The notes: generated from the sequence alone by a model not told the origin. A DNA stretch of 64,000 nt from Streptomyces sp. LUP30 (GCF_001746365.1 NZ_MJAJ01000032.1:1-64000), one strand, 5' to 3'; shown: positions 17,431 through 25,661, counted from the first letter of the stretch. A program made the numbers and translations.

Positions 17431-17453
17431 TTGTCAGTGGCGTGGTGCACGGT
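17431..17453 (+). promoter_or_regulatory. RecA-NDp/PafBC-type promoter of the MoxR arm
   Basis: TTGTCAGTG followed after eight bases by CACGGT, which differs from TANNNT only at the first base. With the mirror-image site 60 bases away it forms a perfect 11-base inverted repeat (CCACTGACAAT/ATTGTCAGTGG). It leaves a leader of roughly 37 bases containing GGAGGGG before the MoxR ATG. Confidence 0.65.
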
Positions 17454-17496
17454 GGACACCAGATCCGAACCGGCCGAGCTGGAGGGGGCCTCAGCC

Positions 17497-18627
17497 ATGT
17501 CTGTGTCCGTAGATCCGACGTCCGTGAAACCGAGCGGCACCGAGCGTGCGGACGCATTGCGCCCGCACGCAGAGGACGCCTTCGCCGCCGAACTCGCCAC
17601 GCTGGCAGCCCAGGACGACCGGCCGCGTCCGGCCCGCTGGAAGATGTCGCCGTGGGCCGTCGCCACCTACCTCCTCGGCGGCGTCCTGCCGGACGGCACG
17701 GTGATCTCGCCGAAGTACGTGGGGCCGCGCCGCATCGTCGAGGTGGCCGTCACCACCCTCGCCACCGACCGGGCGCTGCTGCTGCTCGGGGTCCCGGGCA
17801 CCGCCAAGACCTGGGTCTCCGAACACCTGGCCGCGGCGGTCAGCGGCGACTCGACGCTGCTGGTGCAGGGCACCGCGGGCACGCCGGAGGAGGCGATCCG
17901 CTACGGCTGGAACTACGCGCAGCTGCTCGCGCACGGGCCGAGCCGGGACGCGCTGGTGCCCAGCCCCGTCATGCGGGCCATGGCCGAGGGCGCCACGGTC
18001 CGGGTGGAGGAGCTGACCCGGATCCCGGCCGACGTACAGGACACCCTGATCACCGTCCTCTCCGAGAAGACGCTGCCGATACCGGAACTCGGGCAGGAGG
18101 TGCAGGCCGTCCGCGGGTTCAACCTCATCGCCACGGCCAACGACCGAGACCGCGGGGTCAACGAGCTGTCCAGCGCGCTGCGCCGGCGGTTCAACACGGT
18201 GGTGCTGCCCCTGCCCGAGAGCGTCGAGGCGGAGGTCGACATCGTCGCGCGGCGCGTCGACCAGATCGGCCGCTCCCTCGACCTGCCGCCCGCCCCGGAC
18301 GGCTTCGAGGAGATCCGCCGGGTGGTGACGGTCTTCCGCGAGCTGCGCGACGGCGTCACCTCCGACGGCCGCACGAAGGTGAAGTCGCCGAGCGGCACGC
18401 TGTCCACCGCCGAGGCCATCTCCGTCGTCACCAGCGGCCTCGCGCTGGCCGCCCACTTCGGCGACGGCGTGCTGCGGCCGGCCGACGTCGCGGCGGGCAT
18501 CCTCGGCGCCGTCGTCCGCGATCCGGCCGCCGACCGGGTCGTCTGGCAGGAGTACCTGGAGGCGGTCGTCCGGGAGCGCTCGGGCTGGACCGACTTCTAC
18601 CGAGCCTGCCGGGAGGTGAGCGCGTGA
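17497..18627 (+). CDS. MoxR-like AAA+ ATPase
   Basis: 376-residue AAA+ ATPase of the MoxR branch, which typically works as a chaperone on substrates presented by VWA-domain partners. Walker A is GVPGTAKTW (near residue 98). The Walker B position reads TVRVEELTRIP, with Glu where Asp is usual. Sensor 1 is NLIATANDRDRG and the arginine finger region is SSALRRRFNTV. The C-terminal helical lid ends in RACREVSA. The ATG has GGAGGGG nine bases upstream. First gene of a rightward operon with DUF5682 and VWA genes, driven from a damage-type promoter divergent from the SWIM-DUF5691 arm. Confidence 0.95.
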   Translation: MSVSVDPTSVKPSGTERADALRPHAEDAFAAELATLAAQDDRPRPARWKMSPWAVATYLLGGVLPDGTVISPKYVGPRRIVEVAVTTLATDRALLLLGVPGTAKTWVSEHLAAAVSGDSTLLVQGTAGTPEEAIRYGWNYAQLLAHGPSRDALVPSPVMRAMAEGATVRVEELTRIPADVQDTLITVLSEKTLPIPELGQEVQAVRGFNLIATANDRDRGVNELSSALRRRFNTVVLPLPESVEAEVDIVARRVDQIGRSLDLPPAPDGFEEIRRVVTVFRELRDGVTSDGRTKVKSPSGTLSTAEAISVVTSGLALAAHFGDGVLRPADVAAGILGAVVRDPAADRVVWQEYLEAVVRERSGWTDFYRACREVSA

Positions 18628-18710
18628 ACAGCGATACGGCGACCTGGGCGGGGACCGGTGACGAGGGGAGGGCGGCTGTGAGCGACGACACGAAGTGGCC
18701 CCGCCGATGA
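18624..18710 (+). CDS. Possible 28-residue coupling ORF between MoxR and DUF5682 genes
   Basis: A GTG overlaps the MoxR stop (GTGA) and the frame ends in a TGA that overlaps the ATG of the DUF5682 gene (ATGA). The peptide MNSDTATWAGTGDEGRAAVS has no recognisable domain. It could hand ribosomes from one gene to the next or be meaningless spacer. Confidence 0.25.
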   Translation: MNSDTATWAGTGDEGRAAVSDDTKWPRR

Positions 18711-21595
18711 GCGCGGACGAGACGGCGGGCCCCGCCGGCGGCGGCCAGGACCCGACCGTCGGGTGGCCGCTGCTGCTCGGGGTGCGTCATCACGGGCCGG
18801 GATCGGCGCGCGCGGTACGGGCGGCCCTGGAGGCCGCCCGGCCCCGCACCGTGCTGATCGAGGGGCCGCCGGAGGCGGACGCGTTGATCCCGCTGGCGGC
18901 GGACGAGGACATGCGGCCGCCGGTCGCCCTCCTCGCCCACGCCGTCGACGAACCGGGCCGGTCGTCGTTCTGGCCGATGGCCGAGTTCTCCCCGGAGTGG
19001 GTCGCACTGCGCTGGGCTCTGGAGCACGGGGTGCCCGCCCGCTTCATCGACCTCCCGGCCGCGCACACGCTGGCGTGGGAGAGGCAGGGCGAGCCCGAGG
19101 GGACGGAGAGAACGCAGGGGTCGGAGGGGACAGGGCAGGCAGGGGGGACAGCGGAGCCGCCGGAGAGCGCGGGGGCCGAGGAGAGCGGAACGGACGGGAC
19201 GCCCGGGCTCGTGGTGGGGACGGGTCCGGGCCCGGACCGAGGAAGGACGGAGGACGGGGAAGCGGAAGCCGGCGTCGGCGGCGGACCCGGCGACAGGCAG
19301 GAGTCCGCCCGTGCGGGGGCGCCGGGCGGCGGACCGGGAGACGCCGACGGGAGCGGGAGCGACGACGAGGGCCGGGGCCGGGGGAGCGGCGGTGACGGCG
19401 AGGGCCGGGGGAGCGGGGGTGACGGCGAGGGCCAGGGCCCGGGGAGCGGGGGTGTCGCCGGGGATCGGGACGGGCTGCGGAGGGATCCGCTGGGGACGCT
19501 CGCCGAGGTCGCGGGGTACGACGATCCCGAGCGCTGGTGGGAGGACGTCGTCGAGCACCGGGCCGCCGGAACGAAGGACCCGTTCGCGCCGTTCGCCGCG
19601 CTGGAGGAGGCGATGGAGGCCCTGCGCGAGCAGTACGACCGCGACGCGGCGGGGCGCGAGGCAGGACGGGACCTCGTGCGGGAGGCGTACATGCGCATCC
19701 AACTGAGGGCGGCGCAGAAGGAGTTCGGGTCGGACGGGGTGGCCGTGGTGTGCGGGGCGTGGCATGTGCCCGCCCTGCGCCGGAAGGCCGCCCTCGCCGC
19801 CGACCGGGCGCTCCTCAAGGGCCTGCCGAAGGTCAGGGCCGATCTGACCTGGGTGCCCTGGACCCACCGCAGGCTGGCCCGGGCCGGCGGATACGGCGCG
19901 GGCATCGACGCGCCCGGCTGGTACGCCCATCTGTTCGCGTCGCGGGACCGGCCCGTCGAACGCTGGCTGACGAGGGTGGCGGTCCTGCTGCGCGAGGAGG
20001 ACCGGATCGTGTCCTCGGCGCACGTCATCGAGGCGGTCCGGCTCGCCGAGACGCTGGCCGCGCTGCGCGGCCGGCCGCTGCCCGGCCTGAGCGAGACCAC
20101 CGACGCCGTGCGCGCGGTGCTGTGCGAGGGCTCGGACGTCCCGCTGGCCCTGGTGCGCGACCGGCTGGTCGTCGGGGACGTGCTGGGCGAGGTGCCGGCG
20201 GGCGCGCCCGCGGTGCCGTTGCAGCGCGACCTCGACCGGTTGCAGCGTCGGCTGCGGCTCAGAGCGGAGGCGGGGGAGCGGGAGCTCGCGCTCGATCTGC
20301 GCAAGGACAACGACGCCGAGCGCAGCAGGATGCTGCACCGGCTGCGGCTGCTGGGCGTCGAGTGGGGCGAGCCAGCCGCCTCGCACGGCAGCACGGGGAC
20401 GTTCCGGGAGACCTGGCGGCTGCGGTGGCAACCGGAGCTGGCCGTACGGGTCGCCGAGGCCGGAGTGTGGGGGACGACCGTGCTCGCCGCGGCGACCGCC
20501 AAGGCGGAGACGGACGCCGTCGCCGTGGGCGGGCTCGCCCAGGTGACCGCGCTCGCCGAGCGCTGCCTCCTGGCCGCACTGCCGGAAGCGCTGCCGACGG
20601 TGATGCGCGTCCTCGCCGACCGGGCGGCCCTCGACACGGATGTCGGCCACCTCGCGCAGGCCCTGCCCGCCCTGGCCCGTTCCCTGCGCTACGGCGACGT
20701 GCGCGGCACCGACACCGGCGCGCTGGCGGAGGTGGCGGCGGGTCTCGCGGAACGGATCTTCGTCGGCCTCCCGCCGGCCTGTGTCTCGCTGGACGCGGAC
20801 GCGGCGGAGCGGATGCGCCGTCATGTGGACGCCGTGCACGGGGCCGTGGGGATGCTGGACGACCACGAAGGCCTCCCGGACCGCTGGCGTGCCGTGCTGC
20901 GGGTCCTGTCCCGGCGCGACAGCGTGCCGGGCGTCGTGCGGGGCCGCGCCGTTCGGCTTCTCCTGGACGACGGGGAGCTGGACCCCGGCGAGGCGGCGCG
21001 GGTCATGGGGCTCGCCCTGTCGCCCGGGACGCCGCCGGGCGACGCGGCCGCCTGGATCGAGGGGTTCGTGGGCGGCGGGTCCGGGGGCGGACTGCTCCTC
21101 GTGCACGACGAACGGCTGCTCGCGCTGGTCGACGGGTGGCTCACGACAGTGCCCGCGGAGGCGTTCACGGACGTGCTTCCCCTGCTGCGGCGGACGTTCT
21201 CCGCCTATGAGCCCGGCGTGCGCAGATCACTGGGCGAGCTGGTCCGGCGCGGTCCGGGCAAGCGGGGAAGAGCGCCGGGGGCGCACGCCGGGACGCCCGG
21301 CTTCGCGACCGGCCTCGACGAGAGACGGGCGGACGCGGTCCTCCCGGTCGTACGGCTGCTGCTGGGCCTGGGCCCCGGCACGGGAGGAGCAGGGACGCCA
21401 CGCGAGGGGACAGCCGACGACGGGACAGCCGACGACGGGACAGCCGACGACGGGACAGCCGACGACGGGACAGCCGACGACGGGATGGACGACGGTGAGA
21501 GCTCCGATGGCGTGCAGGCCGACGGCGTGAAGGCTGCCGGTGAGACGGCCGACGGTGAGACGGGCGATGCCGCGCTTGCGGGGGTGGGGGCATGA
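18707..21595 (+). CDS. DUF5682 protein of the MoxR/VWA system
   Basis: 962-residue cytoplasmic protein, the largest in the system. The N-terminus has LLLGVRHHGPGSARAVRAAL (about residues 22-41) and VLIEGPPEADALIPLA; a second His motif, VVCGAWHVPALR, lies near residue 350. This paired GxRHxxPGS...EGPPE...GAWH arrangement resembles the TraB/ChaN/erythromycin-esterase fold, an inference. Between them (about residues 125-255) is a strain-specific Gly/Glu/Asp/Arg low-complexity insert. The C-terminal half is helical, and the tail holds five GTADD repeats. It overlaps the VWA gene by ATGA, so the two are coupled. Function unknown. Confidence 0.88.
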   Translation: MSADETAGPAGGGQDPTVGWPLLLGVRHHGPGSARAVRAALEAARPRTVLIEGPPEADALIPLAADEDMRPPVALLAHAVDEPGRSSFWPMAEFSPEWVALRWALEHGVPARFIDLPAAHTLAWERQGEPEGTERTQGSEGTGQAGGTAEPPESAGAEESGTDGTPGLVVGTGPGPDRGRTEDGEAEAGVGGGPGDRQESARAGAPGGGPGDADGSGSDDEGRGRGSGGDGEGRGSGGDGEGQGPGSGGVAGDRDGLRRDPLGTLAEVAGYDDPERWWEDVVEHRAAGTKDPFAPFAALEEAMEALREQYDRDAAGREAGRDLVREAYMRIQLRAAQKEFGSDGVAVVCGAWHVPALRRKAALAADRALLKGLPKVRADLTWVPWTHRRLARAGGYGAGIDAPGWYAHLFASRDRPVERWLTRVAVLLREEDRIVSSAHVIEAVRLAETLAALRGRPLPGLSETTDAVRAVLCEGSDVPLALVRDRLVVGDVLGEVPAGAPAVPLQRDLDRLQRRLRLRAEAGERELALDLRKDNDAERSRMLHRLRLLGVEWGEPAASHGSTGTFRETWRLRWQPELAVRVAEAGVWGTTVLAAATAKAETDAVAVGGLAQVTALAERCLLAALPEALPTVMRVLADRAALDTDVGHLAQALPALARSLRYGDVRGTDTGALAEVAAGLAERIFVGLPPACVSLDADAAERMRRHVDAVHGAVGMLDDHEGLPDRWRAVLRVLSRRDSVPGVVRGRAVRLLLDDGELDPGEAARVMGLALSPGTPPGDAAAWIEGFVGGGSGGGLLLVHDERLLALVDGWLTTVPAEAFTDVLPLLRRTFSAYEPGVRRSLGELVRRGPGKRGRAPGAHAGTPGFATGLDERRADAVLPVVRLLLGLGPGTGGAGTPREGTADDGTADDGTADDGTADDGTADDGMDDGESSDGVQADGVKAAGETADGETGDAALAGVGA
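21407..21481 (+). repeat. 15-base tandem repeat, five copies, in the DUF5682 tail
   Basis: Five perfect copies of GGGACAGCCGACGAC in frame, encoding Gly-Thr-Ala-Asp-Asp repeats near the C-terminus. Copy number is expected to vary by slippage without breaking the frame. Confidence 0.92.
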
Positions 21596-22764
21596 CGCTG
21601 AACGACGTGGCAGCGACGGATGCCGGGCGGGAGCGGCTGCGGCGCTGGCGGCTGGTGCTCGGCGGCGACGCTGCGGACGGCACCGGGCACGCGCTCTCCG
21701 GTCGGGACGCGGCGATGGACGGGGCGCTCACCGCGCTCTACGGCAAGGAGGCGGGGAAGCAGGCCGGGCGCGACCGTACGGCGGGGCTGGGGGCCTCGGC
21801 GCCGTCCGTGGCGCGCTGGCTCGGGGACATCCGGACGTACTTTCCCTCCTCAGTCGTGCAGGTCATGCAGCGCGACGCCATCGAGCGGCTCGGGCTGTCC
21901 GCGCTGCTGCTGGAGCCGGAGATGCTCGAGGCGGTGGAGGCCGACGTGCATCTCGTCGGCACGCTGCTCTCCCTCAACAAGGCGATGCCGGAGACGACGA
22001 GGGAGACGGCGCGGGCCGTCGTCCGCAAGGTCGTCGAGGACCTGGAGAAGCGGCTCGCCACCCGCACCCGGGCCGCCCTCACCGGCGCGCTGGACCGCAG
22101 CGCGCGCGTCAGCAGACCGCGGCACCACGACATCGACTGGAACCGCACGATCGCCGCCAACCTCAAGCACTATCTGCCCGAGTACGGGACGGTCGTGCCG
22201 GAGCGGCTCGTGGGATACGGGCGGGCTTCGCAGTCCATGAAGAAGGAGGTGATCCTCTGCATCGACCAGTCGGGGTCGATGGCGTCGTCGGTCGTGTACG
22301 CCTCGGTGTTCGGGGCGGTGCTCGCCTCGATGCGGTCGATCAGCACCCGGCTCGTCGTCTTCGACACGGCGGTCGCCGACCTCACCGACCGGATCGACGA
22401 CCCGGTGGACGTCCTGTTCGGCACGCAGCTCGGCGGCGGCACCGACATCAACCGGGCGCTCGCCTACTGCCAGTCGCAGATCACCCGGCCCGCGGAGACG
22501 GTGGTGGTGCTCATCAGCGACCTGTACGAGGGAGGCATACGCGACGAGATGCTCAAGCGGGTCGCGGCGATGAAGGCGTCGGGCGTGCAGTTCGTGGCGC
22601 TGCTGGCGCTGTCGGACGAAGGGGCGCCGGCCTACGACCGGGAGCACGCGGCCGCGCTCGCGGCGCTGGGCGCACCGGCGTTCGCGTGCACCCCCGATCT
22701 GTTTCCGGAGGTCATGGCGGCGGCGATAGAGAAACGCCCGCTGCCCGTGCCGGACAGGGGGTGA
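21592..22764 (+). CDS. VWA-domain protein, partner of MoxR
   Basis: 390-residue protein. The N-terminal 210 residues are helical (RERLRRWRLVLGG, an Arg/Glu-rich middle). The C-terminal von Willebrand A domain carries an intact MIDAS: DQSGSM at about residue 225, GGGTDIN supplying the Thr, and LISDLYEGG supplying the Asp. It lacks a signal peptide and is probably cytoplasmic. MoxR ATPases commonly act with such VWA proteins to remodel a client; here the client is likely among DUF5682, SWIM or DUF5691 proteins. The start overlaps the DUF5682 stop (ATGA). Confidence 0.95.
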   Translation: MTLNDVAATDAGRERLRRWRLVLGGDAADGTGHALSGRDAAMDGALTALYGKEAGKQAGRDRTAGLGASAPSVARWLGDIRTYFPSSVVQVMQRDAIERLGLSALLLEPEMLEAVEADVHLVGTLLSLNKAMPETTRETARAVVRKVVEDLEKRLATRTRAALTGALDRSARVSRPRHHDIDWNRTIAANLKHYLPEYGTVVPERLVGYGRASQSMKKEVILCIDQSGSMASSVVYASVFGAVLASMRSISTRLVVFDTAVADLTDRIDDPVDVLFGTQLGGGTDINRALAYCQSQITRPAETVVVLISDLYEGGIRDEMLKRVAAMKASGVQFVALLALSDEGAPAYDREHAAALAALGAPAFACTPDLFPEVMAAAIEKRPLPVPDRG

Positions 22765-22930
22765 GGGCGCACGGGCGCGAGAACGTGACGGCGCCGGTCG
22801 CACGGCGGAGTGAACCTCGTCGGCCGACGGCCCGATCGACTACTCATCGGTAACGGGGGCTTGCGCAACCGCGGGACATGCGTGCGAGGATCGGGGCCAC
22901 GCTGCCGTCGCACGGGAAGAACCTCCCCCC

Positions 22931-23863
22931 TTGACCTGGCCCACCGCCCCTCCTGTCGCCGCTCTGCGCGTCCTGCGCACCGCGGTCGGGTGGCGTGCGC
23001 TGCAACTCGCGCTGCTGGTGGCCGGGTTGTCCGCGCTCGGGTTCCTCTGCGGCGAGCAGGCGCATGCGGCGGAAGGCGCGCGGACACCGACGGCGCTCGT
23101 CGCCGGGCTCTCGGCGCCGTCCCCGACCGTCAGGCCGGCCGACGCCGTGACGACGGTGACATCGGTGAGCGAGCAGGTGGCCCGAGCCTCGACCCGGCCC
23201 CACGGGCCCCACCGGCACCTGCCGGTGACCCGGCCCCGGCCCCACCGGCAGCTGCGGGCGCAGCAGCCGGTGTCGGTGTCGGTTTCGCTGACGGTCCGGC
23301 TGCCCGCGGTGCCGGATTCGCCTGCCGCCTCCGACCTCCCCCACCCGCCGGCGCTCCCCGCTCCCCCCGGGCTCCCCTCCCTCCCGGCGTTCCCCGAGCT
23401 CCCCTCCCTCCCCGCGCTGTCCGATCTCCCTGCGCCACCCGTCGTTCCCGGCCCCCCTGATGCCCCGGCCCTCCCCTCTTCGCCGTCGCCGGTGGGGACG
23501 CGAACGCCCCCTGCCGGGGGTGCGGAGGGGACTGCCGTGGCCGTGGCGGCGGACAGGTCGGCCTACGGGTCGGCGGGTTCGGTGGCCGTCGGCCCGATGC
23601 GCGCCGCTCACCGGGTCGCGCCCGCCCGTGGCGGGGCTCCCACCGCACCCTCGCCCGCGTCCGCTCCGGCGCAGCAAGGTCCGACCGGCGATCCGGTCGG
23701 CGGGGCGGCGTCCGGCGGCGGTGTCGCGCGCCACGGTGACGCGTATGCCGTCGTCACGCCCTGCCACCGGCCGTCGCTGCTCCCGGCGCTCGGCGATGCG
23801 GCGGATTCCGACGTCGTCGAGGCGCAGGACAGGTACCGCGACGTGCCGGTCTTCCCCGGTTAG
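22931..23863 (+). CDS. Secreted proline-rich protein of unknown function
   Basis: 310 residues. TTG start, with GGGAAG about eleven bases upstream. An N-terminal hydrophobic signal (LQLALLVAGLSALGF) is followed by GEQAHAAEG, a plausible signal-peptidase site. A long Pro/Leu/Ala region follows (LPAPPGLPSLPAFPELPSLP), with His/Arg-rich and Ala/Gly-rich parts. The last 40 residues are more ordinary (VVTPCHRPSLLPALGDAADS). No domain was recognised; a cell-wall-associated or surface role is inference. Base composition agrees with neighbours. Confidence 0.65.
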   Translation: MTWPTAPPVAALRVLRTAVGWRALQLALLVAGLSALGFLCGEQAHAAEGARTPTALVAGLSAPSPTVRPADAVTTVTSVSEQVARASTRPHGPHRHLPVTRPRPHRQLRAQQPVSVSVSLTVRLPAVPDSPAASDLPHPPALPAPPGLPSLPAFPELPSLPALSDLPAPPVVPGPPDAPALPSSPSPVGTRTPPAGGAEGTAVAVAADRSAYGSAGSVAVGPMRAAHRVAPARGGAPTAPSPASAPAQQGPTGDPVGGAASGGGVARHGDAYAVVTPCHRPSLLPALGDAADSDVVEAQDRYRDVPVFPG

Positions 23864-23922
23864 CCGGAGCGGCCCCCTCCGCCCGCTCGATCATGGCCGA
23901 CCCCCTCGGCACGCGGCCCTCC

Positions 23923-23978
23923 GTCCGCCGTATCCCGTCCGCCGTGTCCCGTCCGCCGTGTCCCGTCCGTCGTGTCCC
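23923..23978 (+). repeat. 14-base tandem repeat, four copies
   Basis: Four near-perfect copies of GTCCGCCGTGTCCC (variants GTATCCC and GTCCGTC) plus a partial fifth, in the 600-base gap before sucC. It is intergenic and not part of a credible gene. Confidence 0.85.
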
Positions 23979-24162
23979 GTCCGCCACTGCGTCTCCGTCC
24001 GTTGTCCGACTTCGGCGGTTGACCCATCGACTCCGTGAGGTCACCGGTTCTCGGACGGCCGAAAGCCTTTCGGCCCGTCCGGCCGAACCCTCACGGTCGG
24101 GGTGGACCGGTCCCCATTGGGGTGGGGACCGCCCGCCCTGAGCCCCTGAGGGGCTGTTCAGG

Positions 24163-24198
24163 GGGCCTCACCGGGCCAACCCCAACCCGGTGAGGCCC
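24163..24198. terminator. Strong hairpin upstream of the sucCD promoter
   Basis: Perfect 13-base stem GGGCCTCACCGGG/CCCGGTGAGGCCC with a ten-base loop, then TT. It insulates sucCD from the secreted-protein gene; a smaller AGCCCC/GGGGCT hairpin lies just before it. Confidence 0.8.
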
Positions 24199-24259
24199 TT
24201 GCCCACGGCCTCGCCCCCCGCCTCACATCCGGCACGGGGTGCCAGTGATCTCGGCATCA

Positions 24260-24275
24260 TGTGACAGGTATCACC
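24260..24275. promoter_or_regulatory. Candidate Crp-type binding site upstream of sucC
   Basis: TGTGACAGGTATCACC matches TGTGA-N6-TCACA except at the last base, and fits the Streptomyces GTG-N8-CAC form. It lies about 190 bases before sucC in otherwise gene-free DNA. A second GTGTGAC lies 15 bases on. Confidence 0.5.
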
Positions 24276-24460
24276 GCTCAGGTGTGACCCTCGATTTAGG
24301 GGCCTCCTGCAAGCAGCGATAACCTGCGAGACGGACATGCCGCGCGCTCGGACACCGTGTGCGCCTCCCTTGTGACAGACAGCGGTCGGACGTCACGTTG
24401 CCCTCGCGGCACGCCCACGCAGACAACGAACCGCGAGATCACTGATAGGGACGGAAGCGC

Positions 24461-25639
24461 GTGGACCTGTTCGAGTACCAGGCGAGGGACCTCTTCGCCA
24501 AGCACGATGTACCGGTGCTGGCCGGTGAAGTCATCGACACGCCTGAGGCGGCCCGCGCAGCCACCGAGCGTCTCGGTGGCAAGTCCGTCGTCAAGGCCCA
24601 GGTGAAGGTCGGCGGCCGCGGCAAGGCCGGCGGCGTGAAGCTCGCCGCCTCCGCCGACGAGGCCGTGGAGCACGCCACCAACATCCTCGGCATGGACATC
24701 AAGGGCCACACGGTCCACAAGGTGATGATCGCCGAGACGGCCCCGGAGATCCTGGAGGAGTACTACGTCTCCTTCCTCCTGGACCGCGCCAACCGCACCT
24801 TCCTCTCCATCGCGTCCGTCGAGGGCGGCATGGAGATCGAGGAGGTGGCGGCCACCCGTCCGGAGGCCGTCGCCAAGACGCCGATCGACGCCAACGAGGG
24901 TGTGACCCCCGAGAAGGCCCGCGAGATCGTCGCGGCCGCGAACTTCCCGGCCGAGGTGGCCGACAAGGTCGCCGACGTCCTGGTCACCCTGTGGAAGACC
25001 TTCATCGAGGAGGACGCCCTTCTCGTCGAGGTCAACCCGCTGGCCAAGGTCGCCTCCGGCGACGTCATCGCCCTCGACGGCAAGGTGTCGCTGGACGAGA
25101 ACGCCGAGTTCCGTCAGCCGGGGCACGAGGAGTTCGTCGACCACGCGTCGGCCAACCCGCTCGAGGCCGCCGCGAAGGCGAAGAACCTCAACTACGTCAA
25201 GCTCGACGGCGAGGTCGGCATCATCGGCAACGGCGCGGGTCTCGTCATGAGCACCCTGGACGTCGTCGCGTACGCCGGCGAGGCGCACGGCGGCGTCAAG
25301 CCCGCCAACTTCCTCGACATCGGCGGCGGCGCCTCCGCGGCCGTCATGGCGAACGGCCTGGAGATCATCCTGGGCGACCCGGACGTCAAGTCCGTGTTCG
25401 TCAACGTCTTCGGCGGCATCACCGCCTGTGACGAGGTCGCCAACGGCATCGTCCAGGCGCTGCAGCTGCTCGCGGACAAGGGCGAGGAAGTCACCAAGCC
25501 CCTGGTCGTCCGTCTGGACGGCAACAACGCCGAGCTGGGTCGCAAGATCCTCTCCGACGCCAACCACCCGCTGGTCCAGCGCGTGGACACCATGGACGGC
25601 GCGGCCGACAAGGCCGCCGAGCTCGCGGCTGCGAAGTAA
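24461..25639 (+). CDS. sucC: Succinyl-CoA synthetase beta subunit
   Basis: 392-residue ATP-grasp subunit of succinate-CoA ligase, the TCA-cycle enzyme that makes ATP or GTP from succinyl-CoA. The family start MDLFEYQARDLFAKHDVPV is present. The ATP-grasp fold shows KAQVKVGGRGKAGGVKLA, and nucleotide and succinate sites include EVNPLAKV, GNGAGLVMSTLD and NVFGGITACDEVA. The GTG start follows GGGACGGAAG. sucD follows after 22 bases in the same operon. Likely control by the Crp-type site in the leader is inference. Confidence 0.98.
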   Translation: MDLFEYQARDLFAKHDVPVLAGEVIDTPEAARAATERLGGKSVVKAQVKVGGRGKAGGVKLAASADEAVEHATNILGMDIKGHTVHKVMIAETAPEILEEYYVSFLLDRANRTFLSIASVEGGMEIEEVAATRPEAVAKTPIDANEGVTPEKAREIVAAANFPAEVADKVADVLVTLWKTFIEEDALLVEVNPLAKVASGDVIALDGKVSLDENAEFRQPGHEEFVDHASANPLEAAAKAKNLNYVKLDGEVGIIGNGAGLVMSTLDVVAYAGEAHGGVKPANFLDIGGGASAAVMANGLEIILGDPDVKSVFVNVFGGITACDEVANGIVQALQLLADKGEEVTKPLVVRLDGNNAELGRKILSDANHPLVQRVDTMDGAADKAAELAAAK

Positions 25640-25661
25640 GGGAAGAGGGACAGAAACAGCC

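Noticed and set aside
18428..21106. 892-codon minus-strand frame opposite DUF5682
   Set aside because: Antisense of a well-recognised family; His/Arg/Gly-rich nonsense sequence.
21407..21481. Tandem repeats considered as a CRISPR-like array
   Set aside because: Units are contiguous with no spacers and lie in a coding frame.
23893..24141. 82-codon frame over the 14-base repeat
   Set aside because: Arg/Pro/Ser-rich product of the repeat; no ribosome site and no similarity.
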